64,000 nt of DNA from NCBI RefSeq assembly GCF_034190915.1, contig NW_026947484.1, forward strand, positions 140,404,982 through 140,468,981, given 5' to 3'. Made by a program: the position numbers and the translations under genes. This DNA comes from Cavia porcellus. Lineage: Eukaryota > Chordata > Mammalia > Rodentia > Caviidae. Positions within the stretch are counted from its first letter, which is position 1. Each line of letters begins with the position of its first letter. Shown piece after piece: positions 1 through 10,925 of the stretch. Below the pieces are notes generated by a model. It saw nothing but the letters and a program-made list of their open reading frames with translations, was not told the origin of the DNA and made no database searches.

Positions 1-41
1 TACTTTAAAAAATTCATTTTTCTAAACCAGATGTGATGTAA

Positions 42-190
42 ATTTGTAATCCCAGCACCCTGGGAGGCTAAAGCAGGAGGGTCACAAGTTCAAGCCCAGC
101 CTGGGCAATTTATTGAGACTCTGTTTTAAAATTAAGAAGAATTGGGGAAGTAGTCCAGGGGAGGCCGTGGATTTATCCTCAGTATCACAC
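42..190 (+). repeat. B1-ID fusion SINE
   Basis: 7SL-type monomer (gtaatcccagcaccctggga, cacaagttcaagcccagcct) joined to a diverged ID-type half ending near tatcctcagtatcac. (CA) repeats follow. Confidence 0.6.
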
Positions 191-839
191 ATGTGTGTGC
201 TCACACACACACACAAACATACAAAGAAAAACAAAAAAGAAATTCATTTTTCTACATTCTTATTTGCTTACATAAGTATAAAGAAACTCTGGAAAGACAG
301 AAAATCTAGTGACAATGCTTACTTATTGACTGGAAGAAAGTGGAACTGGACCAGTGGGAGACATGGATGAGAGAAACTTTTTGGTCTGTGCCTCTTTTTC
401 TTGGCTTTAAAACCATATGAATGTATTACTCGATCAATAGTTGAATTCCAGAAGGAATCAGAACACAATACATGTGTTGAAGCTGCTGTCTCTAACCAGA
501 GGTCTCAAGTGTAGCTCTAATCTCAATATTAGTAGATTCAATGCTGGGAACACACAAAGCTTCCTGACCCAAAGCCATCCTAAGCAAAAGAAAGCTACAT
601 GTAAAAACACAGAACAATCTTATCACCCTGAAATTAAAAATTTATGCAGGGCAAAGAACAAAAGACATATAAAATAAAGAAGGTCCTAAATCAAGAATAA
701 ATGAAGGAAAAATATCAGAAGTATGATAAAAGGCTAGTTTCATTAAATATGGAGCTAAGCAATTGCAATAAGAGCAAGATAAAATGAGATAGAAAACAAC
801 AAAGGGCCTAAGTAGAACACATAGATGAATAAATGAAAA

Positions 840-1235
840 TGACTTTTAGATACATACAACATGTTCAATCTCACTCATAACTTAAAGAATAAAAATCAAA
901 GCAATGCAACTTTAGGAAAATCTGATTACTGGTAGGGTGAGTATCTAGAGATAAAAGGGACTTTGAAACATTTCAATATGGTTAAAAACTGCAGTGCAGT
1001 TTGGTACTACTTGTCAAAATTATGAAGTTATACTCTGATCCAGCAATTGCATCACTAGACATTTATTCTATGAATTGGCTTACATTGGGCTTTAAGATAT
1101 TTATAAAAACATTCATTGCAGAATTATTGATAGTCAAAACACTAAGCAGCTCAACTGCTCTTAGTAGTGGCTTGACTACATAGATTATAGTGTACTCATT
1201 CAAAGGAATACTAAGCAGCATTTTAAAAAGGCAGG
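840..1235 (+). mobile_element. L1 3'-region fragment
   Basis: The order of motifs matches the L1 ORF2 end and 3' flank: aaaaatcaaagcaatgcaac, ggttaaaaactgcagtgcag, tactctgatccagcaattgc, acattcattgcagaattatt and caaaggaatactaagcagca. Diverged, no open frame. Confidence 0.65.
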
Positions 1236-1312
1236 TATGTATTAATGAAATTATTTCCAAATGTGCTAATTCCACTTAAAAGTGAGCATGGGACAATGTG
1301 TGTGGAATGACC

Positions 1313-1674
1313 CATTATGGTTTGGGTTCAGATGGCCCCCCAAGTCTCATGCAATCATGGACAAAGTTGAGTCAGATGTTCATGATTGGTTTGCTGTCTG
1401 GCACTGGAATTAGTAATGTGAGTGCTACACTCGCCCAGGGGTGGAGCCAACATGCAATGTGGGGGCGGGAAGAAGGCATGTCTTTCCTCTTTTTGCTCTG
1501 TTAGCTCTTGCTGTTTGCAGTGGCCATGAATGGCTGCCCTACCACGCCACCTTGCATTGGAACTAGCTGAATATGGACTGAAGCCTCCATAAACTGTGAG
1601 CTAAATAAACTTTTACTTCCCTAATTTTGGGTGTCAGGTATTTTGTCTCAGCAATGAGAGAAAAGTAACCAAAA
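1313..1674 (+). mobile_element. Solitary MaLR-type LTR
   Basis: Begins ttatggtttgggttcagatg with ccccccaagtctcatgcaat. Ends with a polyadenylation region gctaaataaacttttacttc, then gtgtcaggtattttgtctca and gagagaaaagtaaccaaaac. This is the same layout as 29185-29584. The 5' boundary is uncertain by about 15 bp. Confidence 0.65.
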
Positions 1675-1701
1675 CAACCCCTTTGTGTATGCTATTTTTT
1701 C

Positions 1702-1830
1702 TTTGTTTGAGTCAGGGTCTTGATACATAGTTCAGGATGGCCTTCATCTCACTCTAGCTCAGGCTAGCAGTCCTCCTGCCTTAGCCTTCTGAGTTCTGGG
1801 ATTACAGGTGTGTGCCTCCATGACTGGCTA
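1702..1830 (-). repeat. 7SL-derived SINE
   Basis: On +: agtcagggtcttgatacata to ggattacaggtgtgtgcctc, the reverse complement of a B1-type monomer. Confidence 0.7.
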
Positions 1831-1938
1831 ACATGTTTTTTCTTAAATATACCAATAGCACATCGAGTATCTCTGGAGGAATACATAAAAAACCAGTAAT
1901 GGCTACTTATGGAGAAGTAGACTAGGAAAAAGAAAGGC

Positions 1939-1961
1939 AAAAAAAAAAAAAAAAAAAAAAA
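1939..1961 (+). repeat. Poly(A) run
   Basis: About 23 consecutive A within an A-rich context; no SINE body is visible directly 5' of it. Confidence 0.8.
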
Positions 1962-3913
1962 GAAGGGAAAATATATATTCCTTTTTAACCAAGTACACAT
2001 TGTTGATTTAAAAAAAAATGGTTACATTAGGGGTCTTGGTTGCAAACAACAGAAGCAAACTCTAGTTAATAAAAGTATAAGATGAATTGGTTAAAGGATG
2101 TTGAGCAGTTTGCAGGTTCTGGGGGAGGACTAGAGACTCAGGTTTGGAGATGGCAGTCAAAACAAATTCATGAAGACACCAGTGGCCCACTGCATGGGCA
2201 CCACAACTGGGACAGGGGACAGTGTAGTTCTGGTTGCTGGTATCCACTGTTAGAATCTGGCACCACTATAGCATCTGGAAACTGAATGTGGTTATTTCAG
2301 TTAACACTGTTAGAACAGATAAGAGCTGTGTTTGCTATCTGAGCTCGCTAGTACCTGGCATTTAGAGCTTCTAACGTAGGTTGTCTGTGTATCCTATCGG
2401 GGTCCGTAACAGACACTGGAGCAGGTTGGGGAGAAAGGAGAGAGAGGTAAATAGGTTAGACAGAGGGGATTTGACAGCGTTTACTTTGCTTGAGGGAAAG
2501 ATAAGAAACTTCCATATTTGCTTTCTCTAACTGGGTCTTCTACATGCAATATTATTTGGAATCGTAGGACTACAGAGTAGAAAAAATTCTTGTAGATCAT
2601 TTATTCCAAAAGCCCTGAGGAGAAAAGCAAACTTAAATTTGGGAAAACTTCATTTTCTTGGGCTAATCCTGAGTTTCTGGTGCTGTGAGCAGGGCCTCCC
2701 TGTCCTGCCCAGAATCCACAAGCCACATCAGCTTTGTAGCAAAAACTCTGGTGTAGAGTCAAGATGCAGATTTGACCCGGGTAGATCCTCTTATTGAAGC
2801 AGCTGGTGTCAAAACTTTAATGTTCATTTGAAAAATAATTTTAACTACTAAACAATTTATTAAAAACAAGAAATCAAAAAATTTAAAGTAAATGGTAAAT
2901 GCCCTCATCTCCACTTTTCTAGTATGGTGGGTACAATTTAGACTTATTTCTACATAATGTATATATATTTGTATTTCTTCATGCATGTATATATAACATG
3001 CATATACTCCTGTTTTCTTGCTTTTGTACTACATGTACCTCACGGGCATAGCTGACACTTGAGGGGGCTGCAGAGAAACAAGTTGCTGGCCCTGCAAGGA
3101 GACCAAGTGCCCAAACAGTGGATGTCATGAGCCATGGAAAGCATGGGGATAATGTGTTATGTTTTGGTCCAGTGACCACTTGGAGTATAAATTGCTTCAG
3201 GTAGAACACTGCCAACTTCATCTGCATTTGAGTTTGCTTCAGAACTTGAAGGGAATTCCAAATAACTTTTTCCAACTTCATTTGTAGGTGAGGAATTGTT
3301 TTTCTGAGAGTGAGAGTAAGAATACTGTCCAAGATCACCTCGTCAGGAGAATAGTGGTGTGGGACTTCTTTCTTTAAGACCTGCCTCACTGTTTCGTGTT
3401 GAATTGTTTTGTGCCAATTTCAGAGTAAGAGGCAGTGCTCAGTTTGCGTGACTACATTTGGTTTCTCAGATAACAGAGCTCTATTCTACTGTTGTCTGAG
3501 TTGTTCCCTGAAGTTTTACTCTTGCTTTTTCTTTTATTTAGTGTATGCCTTATGAACTACCATTAACTATCTTATTGGAGTGTACAAGTCTTTTACTTTT
3601 CAATCTTTTCACAGCAATTTGCACTTTTTACTTCTCAAACACAGCTTTATTATTTGGTCAAATCTTGGCAGAATATTGGACAAGACATGGTATAATATCA
3701 GAGGGACGACAAAAGGAGGGAAAAAACAAACTTAAGTTCTCATAGCTGCCAAATTTGTTTAGTTAGGGAATGGTCAGTACCGAATAATGGAAGGGAGGTA
3801 TGATGCAAACTAGGACAGGGGAGCTTACTTTCTACATTTTCCTGTAGATTCTTTTCACTATAACACTCTATAAAAACAAAGCAAAGCAAAGCAAAGCAAA
3901 ACAAAACAACCAA

Positions 3914-4105
3914 AACTGGGTGCACCTCTGCAACCCTAGCTACCTGGGAAGCTGAGGCAGGAGGATCACAAATTCAAACTCAATTTAGGCAACTTAGTGA
4001 AACCCTGTTAAAAAAGGGCTAGTGTGTACCTCAGTGGTACAAATGCTTGCCTCATATGCTCCTGGTCTTGGATTCAATCCCAGGACCAAAACAAAACAAA
4101 ATACT
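3914..4105 (+). repeat. B1-ID fusion SINE
   Basis: B1 half (acctgggaagctgaggcagg, agtgaaaccctgttaaaaaa) is followed without a gap by an ID half with box A tacctcagtggt and box B-like gattcaatccc, then an A/AAAC tail. Confidence 0.75.
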
Positions 4106-4806
4106 GAGCATACATTCCCATCACTGCATATAAATTATATATGCTTTACTGTATTTATTATTAAAATATTGGTAAAGCGGTATGTTTTTAGTATCTTAAG
4201 TTTAAAAACAGAAGCAAATGTTTACATATTTTCTTCTCATACCTCAATGTATCATTTTGGGCATACCACTTTGGAGCCCACTGCTCCTGCCAGGGAGTCA
4301 CACAGACCCCTACCAAAATACTGTAACGTAAGAGAGAGGGCTCAACAACTAAGAAAAGCTCAGCATTCTTAAAGAATCTGGGAAGCATTCACAGGGGGAA
4401 AAAGGCTGAGAGCATTTGAGGCCTCACACCTAGCCCCTGCGCCCAGCACCCTTGGTCTCAGGCCACAGATTAGATCCAGGCTTGATTTCCTTAGTTGATG
4501 GCTGGACAAAGGCTGCTTAATCATAAGGCTGCACAGAAAAAAAACCCGTCTCATCCCAGAGCTATCAATTTCCTGGCATTCACAGTGTGTAAGGGCTTAA
4601 TAAATAACATGCCATCCCGAGATGATGCAGACGGACACACTGACCCCTGGCCACTTTTGACTGTCTACACTCAGTGGTGGGGGAGCGAGTGCCCTCACTG
4701 CAGTTAGGAGGGGTCCTGAGTTGTGCCTATCTTCCTACCCAATTGTATGCTGCAGCTCTTGATTTCTCTAAACCTTAACTTTCTCATCTGCAGAAAGGGA
4801 ACAAGA

Positions 4807-4848
4807 AATGTCTTCCAGGACTATTAGAATGTCTTCCAGGACTATTAA
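4807..4848 (+). repeat. 21-bp tandem duplication
   Basis: aatgtcttccaggactatta plus one base occurs twice head to tail (4807-4827 and 4828-4848) with one mismatch at the last base. Confidence 0.9.
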
Positions 4849-4849
4849 A

Positions 4850-5060
4850 AATTTCTAACATTTGTGGGTTTTTCATTGTGCTAATAAGTACACTATGTGA
4901 ATCATCTCATGAAATCCTCACAACAGTATAATCAGATAGATGCCACGATCGCGTTTTACAGATGTAAAGTCTCAGAGTACATAATTGGCTTATACAAGTT
5001 CACACAGCTATAATGTGTAGAGACAGGATTTTGAGGCTTTCTTGCTGGGCTAATAAGCCC
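4850..5060 (-). repeat. MIR
   Basis: On +: tgaaatcctcacaacagtat, gttttacagatgtaaagtct, acaagttcacacagctataa. This is the antisense core of MIR. Confidence 0.6.
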
Positions 5061-5171
5061 TTGTCCTCCTCACTCCACTTGGTTGTTGACCTTGAAATCC
5101 TAGAGAGGAGCAAATAGATAACATGACCACACCTTGAGAACTCAAGTGAAATAGAGTTCTGTCCTTATGTC

Positions 5172-5174
<3 letters not shown>

Positions 5175-5230
<56 letters not shown>
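5175..5230 (+). repeat. (TC)n microsatellite
   Basis: About 26 perfect CT units, then a TTCC-rich transition into a minus-strand 7SL SINE fragment (5255-5335: ctcactatgtagcttagctt to gcattagccttctgagagct). Confidence 0.9.
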
Positions 5231-5233
<3 letters not shown>

Positions 5234-5344
5234 CCTTCCTTTCCTTCACTTTTCAGGTGGAGCTCACTATGTAGCTTAGCTTAGGCTGGCCTCAAACTTG
5301 TAGAGATCCTCCTGCATTAGCCTTCTGAGAGCTCAAATCTAAAT

Positions 5345-5665
5345 TAAGAATATAACCAAAAGTGTAAATAAGATCAAAATGCATAATAGATATTTGGAAT
5401 TAGGAAGAAAATGTTCAAATGGGAAGAGAAACTACGGAGGGGGAAGAAGGAAAGGAAGAAAAAGAAAAAAATGAGAAAAGAAGGAAAACACGGAAACAAA
5501 GCTTCTGTAAATAAGGAGGGGGAAAGGGGTCAAAGGGAGGAAAGAGGAATAGGAAAAAAAGAACCAAAGTATATCATGTACAGTTACAAATTCCCTACGA
5601 TGAATGTGATCTTTATGTATACCTAAAATGTAACAATAAACTTAATTTAAAAAATAAATTTAAAA
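5345..5665 (+). mobile_element. L1 3'UTR end (polypurine-rich)
   Basis: A polypurine tract (gggggaagaaggaaaggaag and onward) is followed by tacaaattccctacgatgaa, gtatacctaaaatgtaacaa and taaacttaattt with an A-rich end. Almost the same 300 bp recurs at 60770-61070, which identifies a lineage L1 3' end. Confidence 0.65.
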
Positions 5666-5759
5666 TCTGTTTTCTGTAAAAATCAACAGGGTAGGATTTG
5701 GTTAGAATAAAAAAGTGGAGAAAGAGAACTTCAAAATTAATTTCCTTATTTTTAGTCTC

Positions 5760-7420
5760 TTGCAGCAATCTATGGCAGTCTGGAAAGAGCCCCGTGTCAG
5801 GAAGATGGAAACTAGTTCTGCTCAGACTCGCTCTTGACTTTGGACACATCGCTTAGGCTGTGTTTACTCATCCATCAGAGGACCCTAATAAGTGAGCTAT
5901 AAAAAGTCCTTTTCCCTGACAGTCTTCAGACTTCAGTTGCAAAATTTTCTGCAGTTTGGAGTGTTCCTGTACTCTGGGGAAAGGGCAGAACAGATGCGTG
6001 TGTATAAGGAGGAGGCTTCTGGTCAGCAAGGGCTTACTTAAGGCCTGGTGGAAGCAACAGAGAGGTTGGATGGGGACTTAAGCCACAGCCCTAGTGGGAC
6101 GGGCTGGTAATTATAAAGAAACATTGCAGAGAAAGTTTCTGTTGTGGTTGTTCCCTCTGTTTATTTTGGGCAGTTCTGTCATTTTTAACTGACCCTTCCC
6201 AGATGAGATCGTCAGTTTTCATCTGGGTAAAGTCAGGGCCTTGCAGCTGATGGGGTATTTGAATCTTCTATTGCTCAGTTGCTGGAGGAAAGCCAGGGCA
6301 GCTGACACCTCCATCCCCCACTACTTTAAGGGAAGTCAACCCAGGGCTGCAAACTTGCTGACGGGTAGCCGCCAGCGGCCTGCAAACCCAAACATCCTCC
6401 TCCTTGGTACTGTGAAGAAGACAAAGCCAGGGAGCTTTCCAGAGCAAGGGTAGGCTCCAGCCACTTTCCCTTCCAGCCATTCACTCCTGTGCTGCTTCGG
6501 CTGGCTGCCATGTGGGTTCAAGGTTACAGTTACAACTGAGAACTGCTGACATCTATTTTTTAGTTGTTACTCAAAAAACAAAACACATTTTCCTTCATGG
6601 CTAAAGATCCACATAGTTTATTCAAATGCAAAGGTGGATAGTATTTGTTTCCCTTTTCACATTTTCTTAAGTTTGAACAATATCCATGTAGCTACTTAAG
6701 AATCAGAGAGAAGAAAATCTTGTCTGCTTAGTACTTTTCTAAATTCCCCAGTTTTCTTTGGCCTCTAAATACCAAAGAACAGAGCCTTTTATACCTACAC
6801 TGGAAACATCTGTTCTGCACATCTGAGTAAGGCTGGGCTGCAGTGGGGTGAAAACAGCTGGAACGGCCTGCCTTTTTGCATTATGGAATTATAAGCATTG
6901 ATGGGGCTAAAAGTTACTAAAGTCAACCTCTGCATTCTACCAGTGAGAAGAGAGGTCCAAAGAGGTTAGGACTTGCTTAATGTCACATAGTCTGTATGGG
7001 TCAGGGATGCTGTGGGACAGGTCTCCTTAGGGCCAGTCTATCAGACTTCACATGCACCCATGGTTAGGAATGACTTGTATATTAAACAGATAAATTATAA
7101 AAATGTATAAGCCTTCTATTTGAAACATCTGTATATTTCCACTTTTGCAGTTTTTATTCACTGCATATGTATTCTTTAGGAGAAGAAAGATTTAAGGTTC
7201 ACAGAATACCTACTATGTATCATGTATTAGCATACAGTCCTTATTTAGTTTTTGCAGCAATACTATGAGAGAGGCACTTTATCTGTTTAACGACGATAAA
7301 ACTGAGAAGTCAGGGACATTTGCCTAACTTCACACAGTTTAGAAAGCAGTTGGGTCAGGAGTCAAACTCAACCCTCTTCCCTCTGAGCTCCCAGACCGCA
7401 GGATACCACACTGCACAGCC
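5760..7420. repeat. MIR pieces in otherwise unassigned sequence
   Basis: MIR-like blocks: about 5760-5900 (+, ttggacacatcgcttaggct), 6940-7060 (-, gaggtccaaagaggttagga) and 7190-7420 (-, aatacctactatgtatcatg with ataaaactgagaagtcaggg). Sequence between them (5920-6900) has no recognisable gene or repeat. Confidence 0.45.
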
Positions 7421-7599
7421 ACTGTGCACATCATTCTTTATATTTATATACTTTTCTTCCTTAAAAATTATGGCCTGATTTTCATAATTATTATCCATTC
7501 ATTTAATAAATATTCATTAAAAACTCTGCAGGCACAACTGAGGATATCATAGTAAACCGCATATATAAACCTTGTTCTCATATAACACAGGTCACAAAG

Positions 7600-8145
7600 G
7601 GCAGAGCAGACAACAATTTAAATCAGTAAGTCACATGAAGCGGGAGATGCAGTGAAAGAATACAAAGGTGTGTAGGTGTAGCGAATGATGGGAATTGGGA
7701 TTGGGTGAAGACAGCTATTTGAAATAGGATGATTAGGGTAAGAGTCATCTACCACATTTCAGTGAAGTTCTGAAGATGACAAGGGAAAAAACAGTTGTCT
7801 GGAAGAGAGTTTGAGCCAGGGGAAAGAGTGAGTTTAAAGTCACTGGGATAGGAGGAGGCCTGCGTGTCCAAAGTGGAGAGTGCATGAGCAAAATTACTAT
7901 CAGATGAGGTCAGAGAGGTAACGGACACCAGAGGATGCAGGACTGAAATGAACAGAAGACTAAATGGGAGGGGGAGCCACTGACACTTCCGCGTACAAAG
8001 TGGTCACATTTAAGTTTTTTGAAGGATTATGAAGTGGGCAGTGTATGATCAGACTGGGTATGGGGAAGCAGGGTGAAACTACGGTTGGAAAGACTGCAAC
8101 AGCTTCTGTGAGACAATGGCAACCTGGAGTTGCAGAAAAGGCAAT
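7600..8145 (+). repeat. Ancient interspersed repeat, family not named
   Basis: Follows a widely dispersed mammalian repeat pattern (agagcagacaacaatttaaa, tcagatgaggtcagagaggt, gaaggattatgaagtgggca). The later part of the same consensus appears at 14560-15060. I recognise the pattern but cannot name the family securely. Confidence 0.4.
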
Positions 8146-8149
8146 GAAA

Positions 8150-9059
8150 AGGCCTCAATTCAACGTGCATTGTCACAGTGATGCCATTCTGATACTCTAC
8201 CGTCTTTACATGGTATCACAAAACAAGCCCCTATTTGGAGATTTATCTATTTGTACTATTACAGACAACACGCTCATTTGACATTGACATGAATACTTTG
8301 GCATGTTTTAGCTCCTTAGGATAAATTCCCAGGACAATTACTAAACCAAATGTGGTCACCCTTACGACTCTTGCTCCGTAAGTCATCTTACTGTATATAA
8401 CAGGCTCCCCCAGGAGTAATTTGGAAACTTTGATTTTAAATGCTCCAGAGTTCCTGTTCTATCCGCAGTATCTTTTAACCCTCTCTCCTACTATGGTTTT
8501 CCTTTCTTTTTCTTCTCTCTTTTTGGAGAACTTGCAAAGGAGACGGGTAACAAAGATGGATAAAGGTTAGGTTGTCCTCAGAGAGGTAGGCAATCTGCAG
8601 TACTGGAGCAAGGGAGGCATTTCTTCTCTTCCTTCTTTCTTTTCCTCGCCTTTTACCCCTGAGAAAGGGCCAGCTGGTTCCTATGATTGAATGAGGATCT
8701 TCTGTAAGAATCAACAAACTAACAATGCTGCTTAGAGATCTTTTTTTTTTTTTTTTCCTTCTGGGGAGATCAATGGGCTTTGCAATTTCAATTATCTTTC
8801 ACAATATCCCCTGGTGCTAGATCAAAGTGCCTCTTCCTCAGAACAAACATTCTTCTCACCAGAATGGAAAGTTTACCAAACTTTTTGGCTCCTTTATTCC
8901 CATCCTTCCCTTCTTTCATTAGTGTGCTCCTCTTTTCAAAGGACCCATCCTCACTTAACTACAAAATATAACTACTCAACACTGCTTTATCCAATTTTAC
9001 CCTAGGTATGAAAGAAAATATTTCAACTGTTTATTAGAAGGGAGGGCATTCTCATGCAT
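8150..9059. other. No gene seen
   Basis: Unassigned AT-rich and polypyrimidine-rich sequence with a T15 run near 8742. Short open frames here have no homology I recognise. Confidence 0.5.
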
Positions 9060-10440
9060 TTTAGGATCCACTTACCCTTTTATGCTTACTCTGAAATTCA
9101 TACAGAAATGCAAGGGACTCAAAATAGCCAAAAAATCTTGAAAAAGAACAAATTTGGTGAACTCATAGTTCCTGGATTCAAAATGTACTACAAAACTACA
9201 GTAGTCAAGATAGCATGATGCTGATAGACACAGATCAACAGAACAAAATTAAGAATCACAAACTTGACTATCACAAAGTTTTAGTCAATTGCTTTTTGAT
9301 AAAGAAGCTATGACAATTTGATGAGGGAAAAATGACCCTTTCAACTTTTTAAAATCCATTTTATTCAAACATACAAAGAAAGGGAAAAAAAAGGAGAAGA
9401 AAAAATACAACAAAATTTCAAAGCACATCAATCAGGGGACCTTTTCACTGTGCTGGGACAAATGTATACACATTTATACAAAAGAATCAAGTTGGACTGC
9501 TGTTTAATATACAAAAAATAATTCACTACAAGTGAATCATAGTCCTAAAAGTAGAAGCTAAAACTATTAAACTTCTAGAAGAACATTAAATCTTTGTAGC
9601 TTTGGGTTAGGTAATAAGTCTTTGTGATCTTGAGGTGGACAGTGATTTCTTAGATGCAACACCAAAAGCATAAGTGATAGAAGAAAAAGAGTAGATTTGC
9701 TAAAATCAAAAAATTTTGTTTTAAGAAGACCATCAAGAAAGGGAAGAGAAGACTCGTAGAAGAAAACATTTCAAAACTACATGTCTGATAAAGGACCTCC
9801 ACTTAGAACATAAAAACAAACTCAATAATAAAAATGCAAATAATTAAGTTAAAAATGGGTAACTGGCTTAGAGATACAGTTCAGTGGTACAGTGCTTTGG
9901 TTAGCATGCTTGAGGCTTGAGGCTTTGAATCCCCAACACCTCAAAACTAACAAATGAAATAAACAAAAGGTTACAATTTATTTTCTAAATAAATTATACA
10001 CTTTTAATAAGCACGTGAAAAGTCATTCAGTAAATGTAATGAGATAGCATTTTTCACCCATTATGACAGCTGTAATAAAAGCCAAAGAGATTAACAACTG
10101 TTAAAGATGTGGAGAAACTGGAAACTTCATATGCTTTTGGTGGGAAAGTAAAATGGTGCTTCCACTTTGGGAAAGTTTGCCTGTCCCTCTAAATGCTAAA
10201 ATTACCACACAAACCAGCAATTTGAATCTTATGTATTTATTCAAGAGCAAGGAACATATATCCACACAAACATTCATACAAGCTTTATTCATAATAGCCC
10301 AAAAGGGATACAACCAAGACATTTATCAACTGATGAATGGATAAACAAAATCCAATATATCCAGCTGATGGGATATTGTTTAGCAATAAAAAAAATGGAA
10401 TGTGGATAGATGCTACAAAATATATGAATTTCAAAAATAT
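9060..10440 (+). mobile_element. L1 ORF2 C-terminal region
   Basis: A diverged L1 read along +: gaaatgcaagggactcaaaa, aaaactacagtagtcaagat, then ctgatagacacagatcaaca. Later aactattaaacttctagaag, catgtctgataaaggacctc, acatttatcaactgatgaat and cagctgatgggatattgttt. Broken frames throughout. An unrelated stretch interrupts at about 9340-9440 and an ID SINE at 9868-9965. Confidence 0.75.
9868..9965 (+). repeat. ID SINE
   Basis: ggcttagagatacagttcag with a diverged tRNA-like body and tttgaatccccaacacctca end, inserted in L1. Confidence 0.6.
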
Positions 10441-10445
10441 ATGCT

Positions 10446-10610
10446 AAGGTCAGGCATGGTGGTACATGCTTGTAATCCCAGCACTTGGGAGGACGTGGCA
10501 GGAAGATTTCTTCGAGTCTGAGGCCAGCCTGGACTAAAGGTGAGATCAAGGCCAGTGTGAACTGCATAATAAAACCTTGCTTCAAAAAGACACACACACA
10601 CACACACAAA
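10446..10610 (+). repeat. 7SL-derived dimeric SINE with (CA)n tail
   Basis: gtcaggcatggtggtacatg, cttgtaatcccagcacttgg, then a second half gatcaaggccagtgtgaact and a (CA)10-type tail. It is inserted in the L1 3' region. Confidence 0.75.
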
Positions 10611-10624
10611 TATACATATATATA

Positions 10625-10925
10625 CACACACATATGTATTAAAGTCACAAAAGACAACATATTCTATGATGTCTCATATAAAATGCCAAGGATAGGCAAA
10701 TCAATAGAAACAGAAAAAAATAAGGTTGCCTAGGACTAGGGACAGCCAAGGAGGAGGTGGGGGATGGAAATGATGAGTGACTGCTAACAGATACAAAGTT
10801 TCTCTTAAAAATGAAGACAATATTCAAATTGTGATGATGGATGAACAACTCTAAACATGTTAAAAACTAGTTATATAATTGAAATGTGAACTTTATAAAA
10901 TTATACCTCAATATATATGTTTTTA
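10625..10925 (+). mobile_element. L1 3'UTR continuation after a SINE insertion
   Basis: Continues the 9060-10440 L1 past the SINE at 10446-10605: agacaacatattctatgatg, gaaaaaaataaggttgccta, gatgagtgactgctaacaga and attgaaatgtgaactttata, ending acctcaatatatatg. Confidence 0.6.

Noticed and set aside
2979..3389. 136-codon minus-strand open frame
   Set aside because: No homology, no splice or promoter context, and surrounding sequence looks like decayed repeat.
5411..5626. Lys/Glu-rich open frame
   Set aside because: It translates the polypurine tract of an L1 3'UTR.
10289..10660. 123-codon minus-strand open frame
   Set aside because: It runs across an L1 fragment, a SINE and a (CA)n tail.
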